From an uncultured Eubacteriales bacterium (lineage in GTDB: Bacteria; Bacillota; Clostridia; Christensenellales; Borkfalkiaceae), in contig CAJMCT010000046.1 in assembly GCA_905211955.1 (NCBI GenBank), forward strand, positions 1 to 7,721: a stretch of DNA of 7,721 bases. Reading direction: 5' to 3'. A model generated the notes under the pieces. It saw nothing but the letters and a program-made list of their open reading frames with translations, ran no database searches and was not told where the DNA came from. Positions 1 through 6,439 of the stretch are shown one piece after another. Position 1 is the first letter of the stretch; the number at the start of each line of letters is the position of its first letter. The position numbers and the translations under genes are program-made.

Positions 1-247
1 TGCAATCGGCGTTGCCAAACCCGTATCGGTTATGGTAAACACTTTTGGAACGGGTGTTTTAAGTGACGAAGCGCTTTCTGAAGTTATAATGAAAGAGTTT
101 GATTTAAGACCGCTTGCAATTATAGAAAAATTAGGACTTAGAAAACCCGTTTATAAAGACACTGCAAAATACGGGCATTTTGGAAAAGACTCTTACGCTT
201 GGGAAATGACCGACAAAGCAAACGATCTTAAAAAATATCTCAAATGA
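1..247 (+). CDS. metK: S-adenosylmethionine synthetase, C-terminal part (5' truncated by window)
   Basis: MetK makes S-adenosylmethionine from methionine and ATP in the cytoplasm, supplying the methyl donor for the cell. Only the last 81 residues are visible; the reading frame enters at base 2 with AIGVAKPVSVMV and runs to TGA at 245-247. Family hallmarks of the C-terminal domain are all present in order: the NTFGTG segment, the FDLRP..II helix, the YGHFG motif and the terminal WEMTDKA block, with no disruption. The full protein would be near 390 residues, so about four fifths lies upstream. The stop codon overlaps the comF start (ATGA), so the two genes are probably translationally coupled in one operon. 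The identity is very secure; the remaining catalytic residues cannot be checked here. Confidence 0.96.
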   Translation, partial: AIGVAKPVSVMVNTFGTGVLSDEALSEVIMKEFDLRPLAIIEKLGLRKPVYKDTAKYGHFGKDSYAWEMTDKANDLKKYLK

Positions 248-972
248 GATTTTTAACTTTAATCAAAAAGTTTTTCCGCAAACACTTTTTCAATCCAAAG
301 TGGAGATGTATAAGTTGTGGGAAAGAAATATTTGACGGCAGTTATTTTTGCCCCGACTGTAAGGAAAGCCTTCCGCTAAACGACAAGAGTATTTGCGACC
401 ACTGTGGTAGAGAGCTTTTAGTTCCGCAAGATTATTGTTCTACTTGTAAAGGCGAACTATTATCGGTTGACCTTGCAAGAAGCGTGTTTACTTATCGTCC
501 GCCAATATCAACTCTTATAAAAAAGTTTAAGTACGGCAACAAAAGGTACTTGGCGCAAGCCTTTTGTGAATATTTATCGGGACTATACCTAAAATGCTTT
601 TTAACTGCCGACGTTATAACTTTTGTACCGATGACTAAAAGATCGTTAAAAAGACGTGGTTATAATCAAGGCGAACTTTTAGCAAAAGGTGTTTCTGAGA
701 GAGTGGGTGTACCTTGCGAAAATTTACTCGTCAAGAAATCGGATACGGAAAGGCGAGCAAAACTCGATAAAAATCAAAGACTTAAAAACTTAGTCGACGC
801 GTTTAAGGTCGTCGACAAAAAGAAAGTTAAGAATAAAACGGTGTTAATAATAGACGACGTTAGCACGACAGGTGCAACGGGAGAAGCCGTAGGTTCTAAA
901 CTTAAAAAGGCCGGTGCAAAAAAGGTTATACTTTTAACCATTGCGAGCGTACCGCCGATAAACGGATATTGA
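244..972 (+). CDS. comF: ComF family protein, phosphoribosyltransferase-like with N-terminal zinc ribbon
   Basis: This is a 242-residue ComF/ComFC-type protein. The N-terminal part carries four CxxC pairs (C22/C25, C36/C39, C51/C54, C65/C68), which should form two zinc-ribbon-like knuckles. The C-terminal part is a type I phosphoribosyltransferase fold: a VPMTKRSLKRRGYNQ-like segment at about 128-142 and the PRPP-binding loop LIIDDVSTTGAT at about 201-212, with the acidic pair and the TTGAT turn intact. In Bacillus and other competent bacteria ComFC is needed for uptake of transforming DNA, but homologues are widespread in bacteria not known to be competent, so the role here is open. The ATG lies within the metK stop (ATGA), with no clear Shine-Dalgarno, which suggests coupled translation. 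It is followed 25 nt later by secA, as in many Firmicutes. Confidence 0.92.
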   Translation: MRFLTLIKKFFRKHFFNPKWRCISCGKEIFDGSYFCPDCKESLPLNDKSICDHCGRELLVPQDYCSTCKGELLSVDLARSVFTYRPPISTLIKKFKYGNKRYLAQAFCEYLSGLYLKCFLTADVITFVPMTKRSLKRRGYNQGELLAKGVSERVGVPCENLLVKKSDTERRAKLDKNQRLKNLVDAFKVVDKKKVKNKTVLIIDDVSTTGATGEAVGSKLKKAGAKKVILLTIASVPPINGY

Positions 973-997
973 TAAAAACCTATTAAAGGAGTAAATA

Positions 998-3685
998 ATG
1001 GGATTATTTAGATACATTTTGGGTGGCGAAAGCCGTAGAGCATTAAAAAGGCTCGATAAAATGGCAGACAAGGTATTGTCACTTGAAGAAAACTACAAAA
1101 ATTTAACCGATGCCGAACTTTGTGCACAAACGCAAAAGTTTAAGGAAAGATTAAAAAACGGTGAAACGCTTGACGATATTTTATACGAAGCATATGCGGT
1201 AGTTAGAGAAGCCGCAGGCAGAGTACTCGGCATGCGCCACTACAAAGTTCAAATTATCGGTGGTATATGTTTGCACCAAGGTAGAGTAGCCGAAATGAAA
1301 ACGGGTGAAGGTAAAACTTTGGTTGCAACCCTTCCCGCATATCTTAACGCACTTACGGGCGAAGGCGCACACGTCGTCACTGTAAACGATTATCTTGCTT
1401 CTCGTGACGCGGAGTGGATGGGAAAGGTATATAAGTTCTTAGGCTTAACGGTTGGCGTAGCCATCTCTGGAATGAAAGACGATGAAAAGAGAAAGGCTTA
1501 TGCCTGCGATATAACTTACGGTACCAACAACGAAATGGGCTTTGACTATTTAAGGGATAACCTTAAAACAAAGACCGAACAAATGGTTCAACGTCCGCTA
1601 TCGTTTGCTATCGTGGACGAAGTTGACTCAATTCTAATCGACGAAGCGAGAACTCCGCTTATTATTTCGGGAAAAGGCGCAGAGTCTAGCGAAAAATATA
1701 TCACTGCAAATAGGTTTGTTAAAACCTTAGTTATTGAAAAAGACTTTACCGTAGACATTAAGGAAAAGAGTGTTCAAATAACCGAAATCGGTGCAAAAAA
1801 AGCCGAAAAATTCTTTGGACTAAATTCTTTTTCGGATATTGAAAACGCTGACTTATCACATCACATACAACAAGCCTTAAAGGCAAACTACATCTTCAAA
1901 AAAGACAACGACTACGTTGTAGAAGGTGGAGAAGTTATAATCGTTGACGAATTTACCGGTCGTTTAATGATAGGCCGTAGATATTCCGACGGTTTGCACC
2001 AAGCAATCGAAGCAAAAGAAGGTGTAAAGGTTAGAAACGAAAATAAAACGTACGCAACCATAACCTTCCAAAACTATTTTAGAATTTACAAAAAACTTTC
2101 GGGTATGACGGGTACTGCTAAAACCGAAGAAGAAGAATTCCGTGCAATCTACGGGTTAGACGTTTTAGAAATTCCCACAAATAAACCCATTGCAAGAAAA
2201 GATAACGCGGACGTTATATATAAGACCGAAAAGGGTAAAAATAAAGCGATTATTAGAGAAATCGTCTCGTTGCATAAGAGCGGAAAACCCGTGCTTGTAG
2301 GTACGGTCACCGTTGAAAAGAGTGAGGAAATCAGTAAACTCTTAATTCGTGAAGGTATTAAGCATAACGTGCTTAACGCGAAAAACCACGCAAAAGAAGC
2401 GGATATCGTTGCGCAAGCAGGTAGACTTGGCGCAGTCACCATAGCAACCAACATGGCAGGACGTGGAACGGATATCTTGCTCGGTGGCAACCCCGAGTTT
2501 ATGGCAAAGAGAAAACTTCGCGATCAGGGTATAGAAGACGATAAAATCGAACTTGCTACTTCTTATATCGTAGACGTTCCCGATGAAATCAAGGAAATTA
2601 GAGAAAATTATAGAGAAATCTACTCTAAGTTTAAAGAACAAACCGATGCCGAAAAGGCAAAGGTTATGGAAGTTGGCGGACTTCATATTTTAGGTACCGA
2701 ACGTCACGAATCGCGTCGTATCGACAACCAGTTAAGAGGTCGTAGTGGACGTCAAGGCGACCCCGGTTCTTCAATCTTCTTTATATCTTTAGAAGACGAC
2801 TTGGCAAAGCGTTTCGGTGGCGAGAGAATGAAGAGAATTTACGAATTCTTCAATATCCCCGAAGACGAACCTATTCAATCTAAAATGCTTTCTAAAAGTA
2901 TTGAAAACGCGCAAAGAACTATCGAAGGAAGAAACTTCGGTATAAGAAAACACGTTTTAGAATACGACGACGTTATGAATAAGCAACGTGAAGTAATGTA
3001 CGCTGAAAGAAATAAGGTTATCAAAAGCGCGGACGTTCACGAAGAAATCTTAAATCTTATCCCAGACTTTTCAAGATACGTAGTAAGTTCGGCAATAGAC
3101 AATCAAAACAAGCCGAGCACTTGGGACTTAAACGAATTAAATACCGCAATCGAGAATAAGTTGTTGCCAAAGGGCGCAAACTTCGTCACTAAGGAACGTG
3201 CGGAAGATTGGGATTACGATTATTTAATCGAAAAACTTGTTGAAGAAGTTATCGCAGTATACGAAGCAAAGATCGAAAGATATAAAGGCGAAGGCGTAGA
3301 CTTTAAGCAACTTGAAAAGATAATCTTACTCAAAAACATAGACAACAAGTGGATAGACCACATCGATTCTATGGATCAACTTAGAAAGGGTATCAGTTTA
3401 AGAAGTTACGGCAACGTAGACCCCGTAATCGAATATAAGAAAGAAGGCTTTGAAATGTTTGAAGACTTAACTGCTTCTATTCAAGACGATACGTGTACGC
3501 TTTTACTTAAAGCCGAACTTCAAAGAACGCCTGTAATACAGCAAGAAGAAAGACGTGACTTTGTGACCAATCAAGATAAAAGTGCACCCGTAAGACACGT
3601 GACGGCTCAAAAGAAGATTGGTAGAAACGATCCATGTCCTTGCGGAAGCGGAAAAAAATATAAAGACTGTTGCGGTAAAAATTAG
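998..3685 (+). CDS. secA: Preprotein translocase motor ATPase SecA
   Basis: SecA is the ATPase that pushes unfolded preproteins through the SecYEG channel. This copy is 895 residues, near the 840-900 expected. Motifs seen in order: Walker A KTGEGKT (101-107), Walker B DEVD (207-210), VDEFTGR (316-322) in or after the preprotein cross-linking region, SGMTGTA (368-374), and the second ATPase domain with TNMAGRGTDILLGG (484-497) and GTERHESRRIDNQLRGRSGRQGDPG (566-590). After the helical wing and scaffold domains, a charged linker leads to a C-terminal zinc finger CPCGSGKKYKDCC (C880, C882, C891, C892), the SecB/ribosome-binding tail; it uses Cys-Cys at the end where E. coli has Cys-His. The start is set by AAAGGAG at 985-991, 6 nt before the ATG. 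There is no sign of truncation; this is the main housekeeping SecA rather than an accessory SecA2. Confidence 0.98.
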   Translation: MGLFRYILGGESRRALKRLDKMADKVLSLEENYKNLTDAELCAQTQKFKERLKNGETLDDILYEAYAVVREAAGRVLGMRHYKVQIIGGICLHQGRVAEMKTGEGKTLVATLPAYLNALTGEGAHVVTVNDYLASRDAEWMGKVYKFLGLTVGVAISGMKDDEKRKAYACDITYGTNNEMGFDYLRDNLKTKTEQMVQRPLSFAIVDEVDSILIDEARTPLIISGKGAESSEKYITANRFVKTLVIEKDFTVDIKEKSVQITEIGAKKAEKFFGLNSFSDIENADLSHHIQQALKANYIFKKDNDYVVEGGEVIIVDEFTGRLMIGRRYSDGLHQAIEAKEGVKVRNENKTYATITFQNYFRIYKKLSGMTGTAKTEEEEFRAIYGLDVLEIPTNKPIARKDNADVIYKTEKGKNKAIIREIVSLHKSGKPVLVGTVTVEKSEEISKLLIREGIKHNVLNAKNHAKEADIVAQAGRLGAVTIATNMAGRGTDILLGGNPEFMAKRKLRDQGIEDDKIELATSYIVDVPDEIKEIRENYREIYSKFKEQTDAEKAKVMEVGGLHILGTERHESRRIDNQLRGRSGRQGDPGSSIFFISLEDDLAKRFGGERMKRIYEFFNIPEDEPIQSKMLSKSIENAQRTIEGRNFGIRKHVLEYDDVMNKQREVMYAERNKVIKSADVHEEILNLIPDFSRYVVSSAIDNQNKPSTWDLNELNTAIENKLLPKGANFVTKERAEDWDYDYLIEKLVEEVIAVYEAKIERYKGEGVDFKQLEKIILLKNIDNKWIDHIDSMDQLRKGISLRSYGNVDPVIEYKKEGFEMFEDLTASIQDDTCTLLLKAELQRTPVIQQEERRDFVTNQDKSAPVRHVTAQKKIGRNDPCPCGSGKKYKDCCGKN

Positions 3686-3693
3686 GAGTAAAA

Positions 3694-4795
3694 ATGCTTA
3701 AACCCGAAGAGTATAGACTCAAAATAAAAGAATTAAAAGGTATCTTACAAGAGACGGGACACTCTCTTTGACATCGCAGGGCTTAAAATCGAATTAGAAG
3801 AAAAGACTGCGGAATCAGAAAAACCCGAAGTGTACACAGACCTTCAAAAAGCGCAACAAATCTCTAAGGATATTGCGTCGTTAACTAGTAGAATAGAAAA
3901 GTTTAACAAAGCCGAAAGGTTTTTAAATGATACGGCGGATATTATAGATCTTGCCGAAGAAGAAAACGACGAAAGTTTATTCTTAGAGATAGATAACGAA
4001 CTCGTTCAAGTTGAAAGTTTAATAGAAGATATGCGACTTACCGCGCTACTTCGTGGAAAGTATGATAAACTAAATGCAATTTTAACCTTGCGCGCAGGTG
4101 CGGGCGGAACCGAAGCTTGCGACTGGACGGAAATGCTTTACCGTATGTATATTTGCTATGCCGAAAAGAACGGCTACGGTATAACCGAACTCGATAGATT
4201 AGACGGTGACGAAGCGGGTATAAAATCGGTATCGTTTAAACTTGACGGTGAAAACGTTTACGGATACTTAAAAGCCGAAAAGGGCGTTCATAGACTTGTG
4301 AGAATATCACCTTTTGATGCGAATAAAAGAAGACATACTTCTTTTGCATCACTTGAAGTAATGCCCGAAATCATTGACGACGAAGAAATTAAAATCAACC
4401 CCGACGAAATTAGGGTAGACACCTTCCGTTCAAGCGGTGCGGGTGGACAAAAGGTAAACAAAACCGACTCGGCAATAAGAATCACACACTTGCCTACGGG
4501 CATAGTGGTTTCATGCCAAAACGAAAGAAGCCAAACGCAAAACAAAGAAATGGCAATGCGTATGCTAACCAGTAAACTTTTAGAAAGGCGAGAGGCTGAA
4601 AGATTAGAGCGTGACCAAGACATTAAAGGCGAAATCAAAAAGATAGAGTGGGGTAGCCAAATACGAAGTTATGTATTCTGCCCCTACACAATGGTAAAAG
4701 ATCATAGAACGGGCTTTGAAACGGGTGACGTTCAATCGGTAATGGACGGAAATATTCAAGGATTTATTAACGATTATTTAAAAAAATCACAATGA
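3694..4795 (+). CDS. prfB: Peptide chain release factor 2, made by programmed +1 frameshift
   Basis: RF2 recognises UGA and UAA stop codons and triggers peptide release on the ribosome. Translation starts at ATG 3694, preceded by AGGAG at 3684-3688 overlapping the secA stop, and reads 25 codons (MLKPEEYRLKIKELKGILQ...HSL) to an in-frame TGA at 3769-3771. A +1 slip on CTT TGA C moves reading to GAC at 3770 and continues DIAGLKIELEEK to TGA at 4793-4795, giving 366 residues. E. coli RF2 is 365 residues. In this spliced numbering the stop-codon-reading SPF motif falls at 205-207 and the catalytic GGQ at 250-252, the same numbers as in E. coli RF2, which strongly supports the reconstruction. The coiled N-terminal domain precedes these. 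The stop overlaps the tsaD start. The frameshift is autoregulatory: scarce RF2 lets the ribosome slip and make more. Confidence 0.97.
3766..3772 (+). promoter_or_regulatory. prfB programmed +1 frameshift site (CTT TGA C)
   Basis: The slippery codon CTT (3766-3768) is followed by TGA (3769-3771) and C (3772), the exact conserved heptamer of bacterial prfB genes. The codon after the slip, GAC, opens the 341-residue main frame. The usual upstream Shine-Dalgarno-like stimulator (AGGGGG three bases before CTT in E. coli) is not present in that form; the nearest match is GGGA at 3756-3759, six bases away from CTT. The site is seen directly; its efficiency is not known. Confidence 0.95.
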
Positions 4796-5847
4796 GCGAA
4801 TACTTTGAAAGAGTAAAAAATCTCGAACTAAAAGACGATGCGCTAATTATGGGAATTGAAACTTCGTGCGACGAAACTGCAGTTGCCATAGTTAAGGGCG
4901 GTAGAGAAATTTTAGCGGACGAGATCATAAGTTCGGCAACCGAACACGCACGTTTTGGCGGTGTCGTTCCCGAAATAGCATCAAGAAATCATACGGTAGC
5001 AATTCAAATTGCGGTAGAACGCGCGCTAAATAGCGCAAGTTTAACACTAGACGATATAGATGCTTTTGCCGTCACCGAAGGTGCAGGGCTTTTGGGTGCG
5101 CTACTCGTTGGTGTTTCTTATGCAAAAGCGCTAGCATACGCTTGTAATAAGCCACTTATTCCCGTAAGTCACATAAGGGGGCATATTTCGGCGTCTTATC
5201 TTGCGGATAAAAGTTTAGAGCCACCATTTATTACTATACTTGCAAGCGGTGGACATACGGCTATTTGCAAGGTAGACGACTACTATCACTTAGAAGTTTT
5301 AGGCTCTACCATAGACGATGCCGTGGGCGAAGCCTTTGATAAAGTTGCAAGGGTATTAGGGCTTAACTACCCAGGTGGACCTAACGTAGAACGTCTTGCG
5401 GAAACGGGCGAAAACTCGGTTAAACTTCCTATGATGCTAAAAAACTATTCGGGCAGTGAATACGATTTTTCTTATAGCGGACTTAAAACCGCGGTTATAA
5501 ACTACGTTCACACTAAAGAGCAAAAGGGTGAAGAAGTAGTAAAGGCGGACGTTGCAAACAGTTTTCAACACTCGGCAATAGACGTTTTAGTGGATAAAGC
5601 GCTAAAAGCGGTGGAGCAAACGGGATATAAAACGATTGCACTTTGCGGTGGCGTCGGCGCGAACGGATATTTAAGAAAAACGTTAAAAGAAAGAGCGGAA
5701 GGTAGGGGTATCAAACTCGTTATTCCCGAAAAGAGATATTGTACGGACAACGGCGCAATGATAGCGTCAGAAGGATATTTACAGTATAAGAAAAGAAATT
5801 TTGCCGATTTAGACTTAAATGCTAAGGCGGTAGTGGAGTTAAAGTAA
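4792..5847 (+). CDS. tsaD: tRNA N6-adenosine threonylcarbamoyltransferase TsaD
   Basis: TsaD (Gcp/YgjD/Kae1) transfers the threonylcarbamoyl group from TC-AMP, made by TsaC/TsaB-linked enzymes, onto A37 of tRNAs reading ANN codons, working with TsaB and TsaE. The 351-residue product shows the ASKHA-fold signature GIETSCDETA (21-30), the metal-binding HIRGH (H127, H131), the nucleotide-binding ASGGHT (151-156), the GEAFDKVAR segment (179-187), the GGVGAN turn (286-291) and CTDNGAMIA (317-325), whose D319 should be the third metal ligand. The chosen ATG overlaps the prfB stop (ATGA), suggesting coupling; no Shine-Dalgarno is visible. This gives about 18 residues more at the N-terminus than the usual family start; an internal ATG at 4849, directly before GIETSCDET, would give the standard length but also lacks a good Shine-Dalgarno. 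No tsaB or tsaE is in view. Confidence 0.96.
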   Translation: MSEYFERVKNLELKDDALIMGIETSCDETAVAIVKGGREILADEIISSATEHARFGGVVPEIASRNHTVAIQIAVERALNSASLTLDDIDAFAVTEGAGLLGALLVGVSYAKALAYACNKPLIPVSHIRGHISASYLADKSLEPPFITILASGGHTAICKVDDYYHLEVLGSTIDDAVGEAFDKVARVLGLNYPGGPNVERLAETGENSVKLPMMLKNYSGSEYDFSYSGLKTAVINYVHTKEQKGEEVVKADVANSFQHSAIDVLVDKALKAVEQTGYKTIALCGGVGANGYLRKTLKERAEGRGIKLVIPEKRYCTDNGAMIASEGYLQYKKRNFADLDLNAKAVVELK

Positions 5848-5849
5848 TT

Positions 5850-6134
5850 ATGGTAAAACACGTAGTGTGCTTTAAGTTAAAAGATAGAACTAATATAGGA
5901 AAGGTAAAAGAAGTGTTGCTTTCAATGAAAGGCAACGTTCCACAAATTATCGATATGGAAGTTGGCGTTGATTTTTTAAATTCCGAACGTTCTTACGACG
6001 TTATGCTTACCGTATTATTAAAAGACAAAACTGACTTAGAAAATTATCAAAACGATCCTTATCACTGCACAGTTGTAAAAACCTATATGCATAGCGTAAG
6101 GGAAAGTAGCATAGCAGTTGATTACGAAATATAA
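5850..6134 (+). CDS. Dabb-domain (stress-responsive alpha-beta barrel) small protein
   Basis: This 94-residue protein matches the Dabb family (stress-responsive A/B barrel): it opens with the HVVCFKL beta strand bearing the conserved His4, has a central E-VGVDF--SERSYDVMLTV strand pair, and ends with the helix NYQNDPYHCTVVKTYM, whose DPYH (69-72) matches the family's HPxH-like signature. Such proteins form dimeric ferredoxin-like barrels. Some plant and bacterial members are enzymes or stress proteins, but most bacterial ones have no known reaction, so none is assigned here. It follows tsaD by 2 nt, with GGAG at 5835-5838 inside the tsaD end, so it is the last gene of the operon; an intrinsic terminator follows immediately. 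Length and motifs are complete. Family call is firm, function unknown. Confidence 0.85.
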   Translation: MVKHVVCFKLKDRTNIGKVKEVLLSMKGNVPQIIDMEVGVDFLNSERSYDVMLTVLLKDKTDLENYQNDPYHCTVVKTYMHSVRESSIAVDYEI

Positions 6135-6146
6135 TTATTGAAAAAT

Positions 6147-6172
6147 AAAACCGCCTAAAAGGGCGGTTTTTT
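6147..6172 (+). terminator. Intrinsic terminator of the metK-tsaD operon
   Basis: A hairpin CCGCCT-AAAA-GGGCGG (6151-6156 with 6161-6166, one T-G wobble, AAAA loop) is flanked by AAAA on the left and TTTTTT on the right, a classic Rho-independent terminator 12 nt past the last stop codon. It ends only 2 nt before the tRNA gene, which leaves no room for a separate tRNA promoter after it. Confidence 0.93.
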
Positions 6173-6174
6173 AT

Positions 6175-6259
6175 GCGGGTGTGGTGGAACTGGCAGACAC
6201 GTAAGATTCAGATTCTTATGCCTTTTGGCTTACAGGTTCAAATCCTGCCACCCGTACCA
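6175..6259 (+). tRNA. tRNA-Leu, anticodon CAG (type II, CCA encoded)
   Basis: The 85-nt gene folds as a type II tRNA. The acceptor strand GCGGGTG (6175-6181) pairs with CACCCGT (6249-6255), giving a G1-U72 wobble at the end; discriminator A6256 and encoded CCA (6257-6259) follow, and A73 is the expected leucine identity base. The D-arm region contains TGG..AACTGGCAGACAC as in leucine tRNAs. Anticodon stem TAAGA/TCTTA (6202-6206, 6214-6218) closes the loop TTCAGAT with anticodon CAG at 6209-6211, reading CUG. The long variable arm is GCC-TTTT-GGC (6220-6229). The T-loop is TTCAAAT (6237-6243); the T-stem ACAGG/CCTGC has an A49-C65 mismatch at its outer pair. The two imperfect pairs are slightly unusual but the gene looks functional. 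Confidence 0.94.
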
Positions 6260-6300
6260 GTAAAATAAAATGGCGAACTTCTTGTTCGTCATTTTATTTT
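6244..6300 (+). repeat. Direct repeat copy 1: tRNA-Leu 3' end plus terminator
   Basis: The last 16 nt of the tRNA gene (CCTGCCACCCGTACCA), the following GTAAA and the terminator recur, diverged, at 6422-6477, 178 bp away in direct orientation. The tRNA portion differs at one base only (T6255 versus C6433). The terminators share the layout of an A/T-rich outer stem, a CGAAC inner arm and a T-rich loop. Confidence 0.75.
6262..6300 (+). terminator. Terminator hairpin after tRNA-Leu (17-bp stem)
   Basis: AAAATAAAATGGCGAAC (6262-6278) pairs along its full length with GTTCGTCATTTTATTTT (6284-6300) around a TTCTT loop, with one G-T wobble. The A/T-rich outer half makes it bidirectional, with an interrupted U-tract on the 3' side. 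It starts 2 nt after the encoded CCA and should end the tRNA transcript. A diverged copy lies at 6440-6477. Confidence 0.82.
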
Positions 6301-6421
6301 GCATTGCAGGGCAATGCGATTTGAACCCACGGTTCAATCCCTTAGCAGGGGACGGCAACCCTTTTGTCGCCAAAGAAAGTCACGCAAGGAAATGGCGACA
6401 TTTCCCCTAACAGGGGAATTA
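6301..6421. repeat. Block of stacked palindromes between two tRNA-Leu 3' ends
   Basis: No gene is visible here. The block consists almost entirely of hairpins: GCATTGC-AGG-GCAATGC (6301-6317, 7 bp perfect), TTGAACC-CAC-GGTTCAA (6321-6337, 7 bp perfect), CCCT-TAGC-AGGG (6339-6350), CGGCAA/TTGTCG (6353-6358 with 6364-6369, one wobble), TGTCGCCA/TGGCGACA (6365-6372 with 6393-6400, alternative to the previous one) and TTCCCCT-AAC-AGGGGAA (6402-6418, 7 bp perfect). The part from about 6338 to 6421 resembles, from memory, the short palindromic interspersed repeats of gut Clostridia; that needs a genome search. It could equally be a structured RNA or debris of a small integrated element. Confidence 0.65.
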
Positions 6422-6437
6422 CCTGCCACCCGCACCA
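6422..6437 (+). pseudogene. Orphan tRNA-Leu 3' end (acceptor 3' strand, discriminator and CCA)
   Basis: CCTGCCACCCGCACCA repeats the last 16 nt of the tRNA-Leu gene with one change, C in place of T at the position of base 72. No D-arm, anticodon arm or acceptor 5' strand precedes it, so it cannot be a tRNA on its own. Its CACCCGC would pair without any wobble with the acceptor strand GCGGGTG at 6175-6181. It is either the displaced original 3' end left by an integration event or the remnant of a second tRNA-Leu gene. Confidence 0.75.
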
Positions 6438-6439
6438 GT

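Noticed and set aside
1181..2686. Three - strand reading frames inside secA
   Set aside because: They run antisense to highly conserved SecA motifs and show no family features or ribosome sites; they are shadows.
3694..3771. A separate 25-codon leader peptide ahead of prfB, or a sequencing-error frameshift
   Set aside because: The stop sits in the exact CTTTGAC slippery context and the spliced protein restores RF2 length and the E. coli SPF and GGQ positions, so it is programmed frameshifting.
4288..4638. A - strand reading frame inside prfB, and another inside tsaD at 5565-5861
   Set aside because: Both are low-complexity, Ser/Leu-rich translations of conserved genes on the opposite strand, without starts or motifs of their own.
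3830..4795. prfB starting at GTG 3830
   Set aside because: It would remove the N-terminal helices of RF2 and has no Shine-Dalgarno; the ATG at 3694 with AGGAG and the frameshift explains the full protein.
6301..6421. A CRISPR array or CRISPR-like repeat set
   Set aside because: The palindromes differ from each other and are not evenly spaced; there are no repeated units separated by unique spacers and no cas genes nearby.
6301..6437. A complete second tRNA gene
   Set aside because: Only the 3' acceptor strand, CCA and a T-arm-like piece are present; there is no D-arm, anticodon arm or 5' acceptor strand that would complete a cloverleaf.
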